A stretch of 64,000 bases of DNA from Carnobacterium jeotgali MS3 (lineage in GTDB: Bacteria; Bacillota; Bacilli; Lactobacillales; Carnobacteriaceae), in assembly GCF_000745125.1 (NCBI RefSeq), contig NZ_JQNF01000005.1, positions 620,001 to 684,000 of the forward strand, in the 5' to 3' direction. The notes under the pieces were generated by a model. It saw only the letters and a list, made by a program, of their open reading frames with translations, was not told where the DNA came from and ran no database searches. The translations under genes and the position numbers were made by a program. Positions 1-7,970 of this stretch are shown piece by piece (position 1 is the stretch's first letter; every line of letters starts with the position of its first letter).

Positions 1-562
1 AGATTTGGAAAGATTAGGTTATACAAATTCTTATAAAGTTTTGGATGCGCGAGAGTTTGGAATACCTCAAGCTAGAGAAAGGTTGTTTACTGTATCTGTT
101 CTAAACGGAGAGTGGTTTAATTTCGATTTGTTAGAAAGAAAACCTATGAGATCAATAGATGAGTTTTTAGTAAAGGAATTTAGCGATAAACATCTTATTA
201 CTCAACCTAGTATGTTAAGTAAATTGCCTGGTAAAAAAGTTTCTGGAACATATGGCGGAAGAATGTTGACGGAAATAAAAGAATATACATGGACAATCAC
301 GACTAAACAAATGAGATCTCCTAATAGTGGTGTGATAAGAGTTGAAGGTAATAAATTTAGATATTTAACTGAGCTTGAATGTTGGCGGTTAATGGGGTTT
401 GATGATATAGACTTTGAAAGAGCGCTGAAGGAACATCCTGGTCAAATGAATAAACTTAATGGAACTCTTTATCATCAAGCGGGAAACAGCATAGTAGTAG
501 ATGTTTTAGAGGCTATTTTTAAATCAATTATAAGTAATCATTTAAACGTTAAGGAGGACTAA
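1..562 (+). CDS. DNA cytosine-5 methyltransferase, C-terminal part (cut by window edge)
   Basis: The reading frame is open at the left edge, so only about 186 C-terminal residues are visible. The piece holds three late motifs of the C5-cytosine methyltransferase fold: QARERLF (motif VIII), a block ending ECWRLMGFDD (motif IX) and QAGNSIVVDVL (motif X). The enzyme transfers methyl from S-adenosylmethionine to cytosine C5 in a short DNA target; the target cannot be read from this part. It lies at the end of the prophage early region, two bases ahead of a small phage gene. No restriction endonuclease is visible beside it, so an orphan phage methyltransferase that protects phage DNA is the likely role. 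That role is inference. Confidence 0.9.
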   Translation, partial: DLERLGYTNSYKVLDAREFGIPQARERLFTVSVLNGEWFNFDLLERKPMRSIDEFLVKEFSDKHLITQPSMLSKLPGKKVSGTYGGRMLTEIKEYTWTITTKQMRSPNSGVIRVEGNKFRYLTELECWRLMGFDDIDFERALKEHPGQMNKLNGTLYHQAGNSIVVDVLEAIFKSIISNHLNVKED

Positions 563-564
563 CC

Positions 565-744
565 ATGAAACTATCAACCGAAAAAAAAGCTGATAATGCG
601 AAAGATTACGACTTAAGCAAGGTTAAGAACCCCGAATTAGTAAGTTTCATGAACGACTTGCTGAAAGTGAATGAGCGGATAAAGATGGAGGAATCAGTGA
701 AAGACATAGCATCTCATTATGGCGGAACTAATCCGAATGACTAG
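565..744 (+). CDS. Small phage protein, unknown function
   Basis: This 59-residue ORF starts with ATG just after AAGGAGG, a strong ribosome binding site that overlaps the end of the methyltransferase gene. The product is charged and hydrophilic, rich in Lys, Asp and Asn, with no membrane segment and no motif I recognise. Tight packing between early phage genes and the strong binding site support expression. Function unknown. Confidence 0.6.
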   Translation: MKLSTEKKADNAKDYDLSKVKNPELVSFMNDLLKVNERIKMEESVKDIASHYGGTNPND

Positions 745-754
745 GAGTGGAGAA

Positions 755-964
755 ATGAAACTAACAGTAGATTTAAATAAAGTAGAAAATAAGGTATTAA
801 ATATTGTTGAAATTGCTGACGAAGATATCAAAGAAGCATTGAAAGAGTCTTTAGAAGAAATGAATACAGAAGAAATGGTAACTGCGTTTGAGGACAATCT
901 AGCTTTAGGTTTAGTTCAAGGGTTAATGAAAACTTACAGTAAGGATGTGAAATTTAAAAAATGA
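755..964 (+). CDS. Small acidic phage protein, unknown function
   Basis: The frame is open from 719, but the ATG at 755 follows AGGAGTGG at good spacing and avoids a long overlap, so I use it. The 69-residue product is very acidic ([19 protein letters not shown]) and probably helical. Its stop overlaps the ssb start in an ATGA arrangement, which implies translational coupling with ssb. Short acidic proteins coded just before ssb are common in phage replication regions, but no function can be given. Confidence 0.6.
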   Translation: MKLTVDLNKVENKVLNIVEIADEDIKEALKESLEEMNTEEMVTAFEDNLALGLVQGLMKTYSKDVKFKK

Positions 965-1395
965 TAAACAATATTGTACTTACAGGAAGATTAACAAAGG
1001 ATGCTGATTTAAGATATACGCCAGCAGGAAAAGCAGTAGCAACATTCAATTTAGCAGTCAATAGACAGTTTGCGAACGCTAAAGGAGAACATGAAGCAGA
1101 TTTCCCTAATGTAGTTATATGGGGCAAGTCAGCTGAGACTTTAGCTAACTTTACTCGTAAAGGAACGTTGATAGGTATCACAGGGCGTATTCAAACACGT
1201 TCATACGATAATCAGCAAGGGCAGCGAGTATATGTAACGGAAGTGGTAGCTGAAAGTTTTACATTCTTAGAAAAGAAAGCAGACAATGTGCAATCTAACG
1301 GTTCATCTCATAACCAATCAAGTAACGAGCAAAGAGATCCATTTGAAAAGAACGGTCAACCAATTGATATTCAAGATGATGATTTACCATTCTAA
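961..1395 (+). CDS. ssb: Single-stranded DNA-binding protein
   Basis: The 144-residue protein is a typical SSB. Residues 1-105 form the OB-fold (start [14 protein letters not shown], then [13 protein letters not shown] and a central VVIWGKSAE), followed by a Gln/Asn/Ser-rich linker. It ends in the acidic tip [10 protein letters not shown], the conserved tail that docks SSB-interacting repair and replication proteins. It coats single-stranded phage DNA during replication and recombination. The ATG overlaps the previous stop. A second, shorter SSB-like protein lies at the other end of the visible prophage (23192-23503). Confidence 0.96.
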   Translation: MINNIVLTGRLTKDADLRYTPAGKAVATFNLAVNRQFANAKGEHEADFPNVVIWGKSAETLANFTRKGTLIGITGRIQTRSYDNQQGQRVYVTEVVAESFTFLEKKADNVQSNGSSHNQSSNEQRDPFEKNGQPIDIQDDDLPF

Positions 1396-1407
1396 GGAGC
1401 TGACAAG

Positions 1408-1551
1408 ATGAAGAAGACGAATGATAAAATAGGTTATGCAATCGGAACAGCATTTGCAATGTGTGCAGCAGTATTGGTATCTCTTTTAATACTAGGAGCA
1501 ATTGCTATCGCAGTGATCAAAATATGGACATTCTTCTTTCAATTACTCTAG
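1408..1551 (+). CDS. Small membrane protein, unknown
   Basis: This 47-residue ORF has ATG after CTAAGGAGC, a good ribosome binding site beginning inside the ssb stop region. About ten polar residues precede a long hydrophobic stretch (IGTAFAMCAAVLVSL through IAIAVIKI), predicted to be one membrane helix or a short hairpin. It is one of the anonymous membrane peptides common in phage early operons. Function unknown. Confidence 0.6.
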   Translation: MKKTNDKIGYAIGTAFAMCAAVLVSLLILGAIAIAVIKIWTFFFQLL

Positions 1552-1571
1552 AAATATTAGGCGGTGAATAA

Positions 1572-1763
1572 GTGGAATTTAGGCAAATATACCCCGACGA
1601 AATAGCGACATTACAAGGAAAACATGGTATAATAGTACTATCAAATGGCACAAGTTATTTTAAAGAATTACCGGATTTCGGCAAGACGAACATAACACTA
1701 ACGAACGCTGATGGAAAAGTTATGTACATCGAAGAAGAGACGAAGGTAAAGACTAAATTATAA
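1572..1763 (+). CDS. XtrA-like phage protein
   Basis: The 63-residue protein starts at GTG 1572. Its pattern IIVLSNG, then KELPDFGKTNI, DGKVMYIEEETK, resembles the PBSX XtrA / YqaO family as I remember it. That family is coded just before the late sigma-like gene xpf in PBSX. The same order occurs here: XtrA-like, Xpf-like, small terminase, large terminase. Its biochemical role is not established. The family call rests on pattern and position; a profile search would settle it. Confidence 0.55.
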   Translation: MEFRQIYPDEIATLQGKHGIIVLSNGTSYFKELPDFGKTNITLTNADGKVMYIEEETKVKTKL

Positions 1764-1787
1764 TTGAATAAGCTGACTAGACATACT

Positions 1788-1838
1788 AGAGGCAATGATT
1801 AATTCCTAGAAATAGGTTTAATTGTTGCCTCTTTTTTT
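1788..1838 (+). terminator. Strong intrinsic terminator before the late activator gene
   Basis: A 15-bp stem (AGAGGCAATGATTAA pairing with its near complement through two G-T wobbles) encloses a second small stem CCTA-GAAA-TAGG. Seven T residues follow. It ends the early transcript after the XtrA-like gene and sits 22 bases upstream of the start of the Xpf-like gene. Confidence 0.85.
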
Positions 1839-1860
1839 GCGTTTAAAGGGGGAGTGAGAA

Positions 1861-2415
1861 GTGAAGTACACCTATGACATTGCAAATGAATACCGAGAAG
1901 ATTTGAAACGATTAAACAAAGAGAAGTTTAGTAGAGATCGAGAGAGAGCGTTTCTAAAAGAAATAGAATATTTATCAATGGACCAACTGCAGCGATTGAC
2001 AGATTTAGAAGCAGACATTAGCCAGATTAGCGGAATGATATCAAGTACAGAATACGCATTGTTTTGGATTGAGAGTGGACATGAACGGATGGCGGGTGAG
2101 AAACGACCTATCACGAACCAGAGCAAGAAGAAGCGCACTCAATTGTGGGGGAATATAGAACATAGCAAATATCTATCGTATGAAGCGCCTAGAGAGTTAG
2201 AAAGAGAAGAGTTGCAACTAATAGATGATGTGATGAGAGAGCTGTCAGAAGTCGAGAGAGTGGCATATATCTCCATTTACGGTAAGTGCAATACTTATGC
2301 AGAGACAGCTGAATACATGAACGTGCCAAGAAGTACCGTGCAGCGTTATATAGAGAGAGCCAAGAAGAAGATAGATCATGAGTTACTCTATGGAGCGCAA
2401 CTACAATTGGTTTAG
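1861..2415 (+). CDS. Xpf/ArpU-like late transcription activator (sigma region 4-like)
   Basis: The 184-residue protein has a charged, helical N-terminal half and a C-terminal region (about residues 125-175) that reads as a sigma-70 region 4 helix-turn-helix: an LSEVERVAY helix, then TYAETAEYMNVPRSTVQRYIERAKKKI. In PBSX, Xpf of this type switches on the late operon, and ArpU-type proteins play the same part in other Firmicute phages. Position just upstream of terS fits. The GTG start follows GGGGGAG. A strong terminator precedes it, so it must have its own promoter or be read by antitermination. Confidence 0.75.
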   Translation: MKYTYDIANEYREDLKRLNKEKFSRDRERAFLKEIEYLSMDQLQRLTDLEADISQISGMISSTEYALFWIESGHERMAGEKRPITNQSKKKRTQLWGNIEHSKYLSYEAPRELEREELQLIDDVMRELSEVERVAYISIYGKCNTYAETAEYMNVPRSTVQRYIERAKKKIDHELLYGAQLQLV

Positions 2416-2472
2416 CGTACAAAAACTACTAACAAGTGAAGGAGACTTTAATAAGGTAGGTGGTGACTAGAT

Positions 2473-3261
2473 GTGATTTGGGAAGAGATACGTAAGGAAT
2501 ATGAAACAAGCGATATTACGATGAAGGATTTAGCAGAGAAGCATAATGCTAAGTTAGGTACGTTAAAGAGTAGAGCAAGTAGAGAGAAATGGTTAAGCAA
2601 CCCTAAGAAGAAAGTTGCAACCAAAAAGGCAACCGAACGTAAAAAGGTTGCAACCAAAAAAGCTGAAAAGATTATCGAAAGCAATAGTGAGTTAAAGGGA
2701 TGGGAAATTGAATTCTGTTATGAATATATAAAGAGTTGGAATGCCACTAAGTCCTACATGAAAGTAAGAGATACCACTTATAACACAGCTCGAACAGAAG
2801 GTAACAAACTACTTACAAAGCCTTGCATTATCAAGGCAATCAAAGATATCAAGAAAGAAACAGATACAGAACTGCTGATTAGTGTTGAAGATATCAAAAG
2901 AGAATACTTTAAACAGTCATTTGCTGATGTAACAGATTTCGTAGAGTACGGAGCAAATGAAATACAGGTTCACGATAAGCATGGCAATCCGTTAATGAAC
3001 ACTAATGGCGAGCTAGTCACTTACAAGGATTCGTACGTTAACTTTAAGGATATGAGTGAAATAGATGGCAGGCTAATCAAAGAAGTACGAATGGGTAAAG
3101 ATGGTCCAGTGATTCAGTTGTACGATAAACAGAAAGCTATGCAAGAGTTACTTAAGCTAATGGCTGGTGGAGACGATGAAAACACTGGTGTAGTATTCGT
3201 TGACAATGAAGAAGCAATGAATCAATACATGGCCGAACATGGTGAAGCTTATGCCGATTAA
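2473..3261 (+). CDS. terS: Terminase small subunit
   Basis: The 262-residue protein matches the PBSX XtmA / SPP1 gp1 type. An N-terminal helix-turn-helix (DITMKDLAEKHNAKLGTLKSR) is followed by a lysine-rich stretch with repeats of KKVATKKA, then a central terminase_2 core (EFCYEYIKSWNATKSYM). Small subunits recognise the packaging site and hand the DNA to the large subunit. Start is GTG 2473; the ATG at 2471 is followed at once by a stop. The gene opens the late operon and overlaps terL. Confidence 0.9.
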   Translation: MIWEEIRKEYETSDITMKDLAEKHNAKLGTLKSRASREKWLSNPKKKVATKKATERKKVATKKAEKIIESNSELKGWEIEFCYEYIKSWNATKSYMKVRDTTYNTARTEGNKLLTKPCIIKAIKDIKKETDTELLISVEDIKREYFKQSFADVTDFVEYGANEIQVHDKHGNPLMNTNGELVTYKDSYVNFKDMSEIDGRLIKEVRMGKDGPVIQLYDKQKAMQELLKLMAGGDDENTGVVFVDNEEAMNQYMAEHGEAYAD

Positions 3262-4558
3262 AGTTAACGATCCATTCAAGAAGCTAAACCCTAAATTTTA
3301 TCCGGTTTGGATTACAAAGAAGTCTGACATCATTCTAACGGGTGGTCGTTCAAGCACGAAGTCTTCTGTAGTCAGTCAAAAGCTTGTAGAAAAGAAGATG
3401 CGCTATCCAATGGGGAATGCGGTTATCTTGAGGCAGGTTGCAAATACGTTGCGTAAATCAGTCTATTCTCAAATATCATGGGCCTTGCACGATGCAGGAG
3501 TTGCAAATCAATTTATATTTAAAGCTAATCCAATGGAGATTATTCATAAAAAATGGGGAACGGGTTTCCATTTTAGTGGAGCTGATGATCCAGAGAAACT
3601 AAAGTCATTAATTATTCCAGTTGGTTACGTTCAAGATTTATGGTTTGAAGAAGCAAACTCTTTCGATGGAGAAAAAGCTTTAGATACTATTCAAGATACC
3701 TTTATCCGTAAGGTGTTGCCAGATGGTCGAGAAATGCAGACGTGGTACTCATGGAACCCAGAACGCAACCCGTATCATTGGAGTAATGAATTTGCTAAGA
3801 AGCATAAGAATAATGAAAGTTACCTAGTCCATCATTCAACTTACATGGATGATATTCGAGGATATAATTCGAAACAAATCCTTAATAAGATTGAGAACTA
3901 CAAAAAGAATGATATCGATTATTGGCGATGGATGTATAAAGGTGAAGTTATTGGAATGGGCGACAACGTTTATAATGCCGATTTATTCCATCTAATAGAC
4001 GAGTTACCAGAAGATGAGCATTTATATGGATTGTACTTTGCAACAGATACTGGGCACATGGTATCAGCTACAGCGACGATTGCGGTTGGTATCACTAACA
4101 AACAAAACATCGTGATATTAGATACTGATTACTATTCGCCAAAAGGTAAAACGCACAAGAAGCCTCCAAGTGAAATGACAAAAGACTTATATGATTTCTA
4201 CGAAAAAGTAAGAAAAAAATACAATGTGCCTATTTACCAGAAAACAATTGATTCTGCCGAGGGTGGGATTCGTAACCAATATTTCAACGATTACGGTGAA
4301 CATATCCATGCAGTAGCAAAAAGTAAGAAGGTAGACATGATTGACTACGTCCATGATTTATTGGCACAAGGTCGCGTTTATGTAATGAACATACTAAGCA
4401 ATAAAATATTCATGGATGAACACAAGAAATACCAGTGGGATCAAAAGACGTTGCAACCAGGAAGAGAACCGGAAGTTATCAAAGACGATGACCATACGTG
4501 CGACTGCTTCCAATATTTCGTTAAAGACAATTTGAGACAATTAGGACTTAAATTTTAG
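3251..4558 (+). CDS. terL: Terminase large subunit (packaging ATPase/nuclease)
   Basis: This subunit pumps DNA into the prohead with ATP and cuts the concatemer. The N-terminal ATPase shows a phage-type Walker A at about residues 31-39 (GGRSSTKSS) and Walker B LWFEEANSF. The C-terminal RNase H-like nuclease shows acidic positions in ATDTG and TIDSAEGG. Length (435) fits the PBSX/SPP1 pac-type family. I prefer ATG 3251, giving MPIKVNDPFKKLNPKF, as in relatives; ATG 3239 would add four residues. It overlaps the terS end. Confidence 0.94.
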   Translation: MPIKVNDPFKKLNPKFYPVWITKKSDIILTGGRSSTKSSVVSQKLVEKKMRYPMGNAVILRQVANTLRKSVYSQISWALHDAGVANQFIFKANPMEIIHKKWGTGFHFSGADDPEKLKSLIIPVGYVQDLWFEEANSFDGEKALDTIQDTFIRKVLPDGREMQTWYSWNPERNPYHWSNEFAKKHKNNESYLVHHSTYMDDIRGYNSKQILNKIENYKKNDIDYWRWMYKGEVIGMGDNVYNADLFHLIDELPEDEHLYGLYFATDTGHMVSATATIAVGITNKQNIVILDTDYYSPKGKTHKKPPSEMTKDLYDFYEKVRKKYNVPIYQKTIDSAEGGIRNQYFNDYGEHIHAVAKSKKVDMIDYVHDLLAQGRVYVMNILSNKIFMDEHKKYQWDQKTLQPGREPEVIKDDDHTCDCFQYFVKDNLRQLGLKF

Positions 4559-4569
4559 GAGGGTTGGAT

Positions 4570-4770
4570 ATGAAAATTGAAACGATGTTTTCGAATGTAC
4601 CAAAAGAGTTTGGAATTAATCTTCAACCAAAAGAAATTTGTATTTATTGCAACGGAACTGGTCAACTGAAGCAAATGGAAAGAGTTTCTTATTTTAATGG
4701 TGGAGGTATTTCGAAAGACAGTAAACAAACAGTTCCTTGTAATGTGTGCAACGGAACAGGTGGGCGGTGA
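4570..4770 (+). CDS. Small double-CxxC (DnaJ-type zinc) phage protein
   Basis: The 66-residue protein has two CxxCxGxG modules, CIYCNGTG near residue 24 and CNVCNGTG at the C-terminus. This is the same spacing as half of a DnaJ zinc-binding domain, so a single zinc ion is probably held by the four cysteines. The ATG at 4570 lies seven bases after AGGAGGG. It sits between terL and portal, where small zinc proteins occur in some Firmicute phages. Role unknown. Confidence 0.7.
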   Translation: MKIETMFSNVPKEFGINLQPKEICIYCNGTGQLKQMERVSYFNGGGISKDSKQTVPCNVCNGTGGR

Positions 4771-4774
4771 TTAA

Positions 4775-6262
4775 ATGTTCGATAAGACAATCGCAAAAGT
4801 AAAGGGGTGGTTAACTAGAATGGGGATTATCAAACAACTAAAGACGATTACGGAACATAAGGATATCAATGTGGATGATAAAGCATATGATCGTATCGCA
4901 AAGAATAAAGCTATCTATAGCGGGTATTTATCGGAGTGGCACGACATCGAATTTAGAACGTCTGCAGGAGAAAAGAAGAAACGCAACATGCTATCAATGG
5001 GAATGGGTAAAAAGGTTGCTGAGGAAATGGCAACGTTGATATTCAACGAGAAAGCAACGATTACAATTGCTAATGAAGCGGCACAGATGTTTGTTGACGA
5101 AACTTTGAGGAAAAATGGATTTCATAAGAACTTTTCACGCTACCTCGAATATGCTTATGCGACTGGTGGCATGGCCGTTAAAGTATTTGCTTATGATGGA
5201 CAAGTCAAACTAGCTTATGCAGTAGCAGATGCTTTTTATCCACTGTCTAGCGATTCAGAGAGCATTGACGAAGCTTTATTCATCAGCGAAGAAACGAAAG
5301 GCGACAAACACTATACATTGCTTGAGTGGAATGAATGGGAAGGTAACCAATATATTGTTACGAATGAATTGTATCAATCAACTGTCAAAGGTGAGTTAGG
5401 TACAAAAGTGGGGTTAGGAGTTCTTTATCCAGACTTACAGGAAAAGACATACATTAACAACTTAAGACGTTCATTGTTCGTGTATTTCAAGCCAAACATT
5501 GCAAACAACAAAGATATGACAAGCCCTTTAGGGATTAGCTTATTCGAGAATTGCTACGATGATTTGTATTTATTGGATTATATGTATGACTTCTTCTTTC
5601 ATGAGTTTAAGTTAGGTAAACGACGTATTGCAGTAGATAGAAGCATGGTCAAACCTTATCCAGATATGAACGGGAATATTGTAAATGTGTTAGATCCAGA
5701 AGAAACGGTATTCGATGCGTTTACTTTACAAGAAGGTAAAGGTGTTACTGATATGTCTGTAGATATCCGCTCAACTGACATTATCAATTCGATTAACTCC
5801 GTCTTAGACGTGTTAAGCATGAAGATAGGATTTAACCCGGGTTCGTTTAGATTCGACGGTACAGGTATTAAAACAGCAACAGAAGTAGTGTCTCAGAACT
5901 CTAAGACGTATCAAACAAAGAACAAGCACGAGGTTTTGATTGAAGAAGGATTGAAAGAATTAATTACGTCCATTATTGACGTAGCAAAACTATATAAATT
6001 ATATGGTGGTCCAAGTGAATTTGAAATCGGCATTGATTTCGATGATTCAATTGCTCAAGACAGACAAGAAAACTTTAATTACTATTCAGCGATGGCGGGT
6101 GCTGGCTTCATTCCTAAATTGATTGCTATTCAAAAAACATCCGACGTTCCAGAAGAGACAGCAAAAAAATGGTTAGACATGATTAAAGAAGAGCAATCCA
6201 GAACGGTTAATGCTGATGTCTCAGATTTATTCGGAGTAGCAGCAACAAACGTTAGGGAGTGA
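4775..6262 (+). CDS. Portal protein
   Basis: The 495-residue protein reads as an SPP1 gp6 / A118-type portal. The N-terminus is helical (KVKGWLTRMGIIKQL), then come an LSEWHDIEFRTSAG region and a central stem-wing domain. The C-terminal region is acidic (GIDFDDSIAQDRQENF), typical of the crown side. Twelve copies would form the ring through which terminase loads DNA and to which the neck attaches. Position between terL and the minor capsid gene fits fully. Confidence 0.9.
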   Translation: MFDKTIAKVKGWLTRMGIIKQLKTITEHKDINVDDKAYDRIAKNKAIYSGYLSEWHDIEFRTSAGEKKKRNMLSMGMGKKVAEEMATLIFNEKATITIANEAAQMFVDETLRKNGFHKNFSRYLEYAYATGGMAVKVFAYDGQVKLAYAVADAFYPLSSDSESIDEALFISEETKGDKHYTLLEWNEWEGNQYIVTNELYQSTVKGELGTKVGLGVLYPDLQEKTYINNLRRSLFVYFKPNIANNKDMTSPLGISLFENCYDDLYLLDYMYDFFFHEFKLGKRRIAVDRSMVKPYPDMNGNIVNVLDPEETVFDAFTLQEGKGVTDMSVDIRSTDIINSINSVLDVLSMKIGFNPGSFRFDGTGIKTATEVVSQNSKTYQTKNKHEVLIEEGLKELITSIIDVAKLYKLYGGPSEFEIGIDFDDSIAQDRQENFNYYSAMAGAGFIPKLIAIQKTSDVPEETAKKWLDMIKEEQSRTVNADVSDLFGVAATNVRE

Positions 6263-6266
6263 TTGA

Positions 6267-7352
6267 ATGGCGATTCAAGGGAATATATTCGTAGAAAGAA
6301 TGTATCAGCAAATTGAATTGGAAATGCTCCAGAATATTGGCAAAGTAATTGGAAATGGCGAAGGCGTAGACAAGGACGGAGTTACTCAGTGGCGAGTGGC
6401 TAAATTATCTCAGTTAGGCGTATTAAGAAACGATCAATTGAAAGTATTGGCTAAGTACAGCGACATGACGGTTCAAGAATTAATCAATTATATTAACGAG
6501 CTAGGTGTGACAGAAATCGAAGCATTCGAAGGACGCAATAAAGCGTTGGTAGATGCTGGTGTCGATTATGTTCCGCCTAGCAATAACGTTTATGATCGTT
6601 TACTAGCATTAGAAAAACAATCTAAGGACGTTACGAACATGGTTAATTCAAATATGCTGACATTCAGCGAACAGGCATACATTGACATCATAACTAAGGC
6701 TAGTACAGATGTTTTAACCGGTAACTCAACACTTTACCAGTCGTTGATTAAGGTTGCGGGAGAATGGGCAGAAAGCGGCATTCCAGCAATCATTGATAAA
6801 GCGGGTAAGGAGTGGAGTACAGAGGCTTATATCAGCATGGTGTTGCGTGCTACTCAAAAGAATGTGGTAAACGAAATGCAAGAAGGGCGCATGGATGATT
6901 ACGACATTGATTTAGTCGAGTTCAGCAGTCATACAGGAAGCCGTCCTTCACATGTTGAGTTTCAAGGGAAAGTTTATTCTAGGAGTGGAAAGTCTAAGAA
7001 GTATCCAGCAAGAAGTGAAACAACTTATGGTATCGGTGCTGATGGAATGATTACTGGTATTGCGTGCGGTCACCAAGAATACGCGTATGTTGAAGGGATC
7101 TCAACGAAACGTTATAAATCTTACGATAAAAAAGAATCAGAAGAAAAGTATATCGAATCTCAAAGGCAACGACATTTAGAAAGGAATATCCGTAAAGCTA
7201 GGAAAGAACGTGAAATGCTTGACGCTATGGAAGTTAGCAAAGAAGATTTGCTGAAAGCTGACGAAAAAATCGAGAAGAGAAAACGAGAAATGACTAAATT
7301 TATCAAAGAGTCTGGCAGAACTAGGCGTAAGCAGAAAGAAAATATCGTTTGA
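6267..7352 (+). CDS. Phage minor capsid protein (Phage_min_cap2-like)
   Basis: The 361-residue protein has the family core in residues about 190-270: a helix with TQKNVVNEMQEGRM, then VEFSSHTGSRPSHVEFQGKV, KYPARSETTYG and IACGHQEYAY. The C-terminus is a long Lys/Glu/Arg-rich coiled helix. The min_cap2 family is a head protein coded next to the portal in A118-like phages and is thought to enter the prohead with the portal. It starts four bases after the portal stop. Confidence 0.85.
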   Translation: MAIQGNIFVERMYQQIELEMLQNIGKVIGNGEGVDKDGVTQWRVAKLSQLGVLRNDQLKVLAKYSDMTVQELINYINELGVTEIEAFEGRNKALVDAGVDYVPPSNNVYDRLLALEKQSKDVTNMVNSNMLTFSEQAYIDIITKASTDVLTGNSTLYQSLIKVAGEWAESGIPAIIDKAGKEWSTEAYISMVLRATQKNVVNEMQEGRMDDYDIDLVEFSSHTGSRPSHVEFQGKVYSRSGKSKKYPARSETTYGIGADGMITGIACGHQEYAYVEGISTKRYKSYDKKESEEKYIESQRQRHLERNIRKARKEREMLDAMEVSKEDLLKADEKIEKRKREMTKFIKESGRTRRKQKENIV

Positions 7353-7501
7353 TTTGCGTACAGAAGCGACTAATAGATGAAAGAAGAAATGCGTATGCTT
7401 CATTTACACCAAGCGAGTTATCCAAGTTGTAAGAAAGGAAGTGGTCCATTTCTCTAAGCTAGTTAGTGACTAGCCTTTGTAAAATAAGAAAGGGTGAGTT
7501 A
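7353..7501 (+). other. Non-coding gap in the head operon
   Basis: No convincing gene is seen in this 149-base gap. A 25-codon frame at 7377-7457 lacks a ribosome binding site. The gap holds a short hairpin (GCTAGT-TAGTG-ACTAGC) without a T-run. Near its left end is a stretch starting GCGTACAGAAG that resembles one downstream of the Xpf-like gene near 2416. Confidence 0.5.
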
Positions 7502-7736
7502 GTGGGTAATGTAATAGATTTAAAAGAAGTTAAACAAAAAGAAAGAGCGAGGGGTTTCAGTAAACGAATTAGTTAAAGAGTTAAATGAAACTAAACAGAA
7601 TTACGATGAAATTATTATTTTGGGAATCACGTCGGATAAAGAAGTAGATATATCTTTTTCGACGGATGACACTTCTTCTGTTATAGGTCTTTTAGAGGTT
7701 ACTAAATCAATATTAGTAGATGAAATAATAGGCTAG
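7502..7736 (+). pseudogene. Small phage protein gene interrupted by a frameshift
   Basis: A GTG start at 7502 after GAAAGGG gives 24 codons (MGNVIDLKEVKQKERARG) and then a stop. A second frame continues from the GGGG run at 7551-7554 to a stop at 7736 but has no start codon of its own. It encodes LVKELNETKQNYDEIIILG and so on, ending in SILVDEIIG. Removing one G joins both into a 77-residue protein that looks like the short acidic proteins coded between minor capsid and scaffold in many Firmicute phages. A real mutation, programmed frameshifting or a sequencing error in the G run are all possible. Confidence 0.6.
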
Positions 7737-7747
7737 GAGGTTATTAA

Positions 7748-7894
7748 ATGATTAAACATCACATGACAAAGTATCGTGAAAATGGATCGCTATTCATTGA
7801 ATCATGGTTGCAAATTGATTTGTTCAGACGTTGCTATTGTTTTTCTAGAAAGAAATACTTAATCGATAAACGAGGAAACGCTATCGCTTGTTAA
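7748..7894 (+). CDS. Small conserved phage protein, unknown
   Basis: The 48-residue ORF has ATG after AGGAGGTT. The product is basic with aromatic and cysteine residues (RENGSLFIESWLQIDLF, then RRCYCFSRKKY). The pattern resembles small proteins I have seen near head genes of Listeria and Lactobacillus phages, but I cannot name a family. It lies just ahead of the scaffold gene. Expression is likely given the strong binding site. Confidence 0.55.
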   Translation: MIKHHMTKYRENGSLFIESWLQIDLFRRCYCFSRKKYLIDKRGNAIAC

Positions 7895-7970
7895 TCTCCA
7901 AGCCCAACCATGCTCAAGGCTATAAACTGGCAAGAGACAGTCAAACAAGACTTAAAAAAGGAGAATGATT

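Noticed and set aside
7377-7457. 25-codon frame in the head-operon gap
   Set aside because: It has no ribosome binding site and no recognisable protein pattern.
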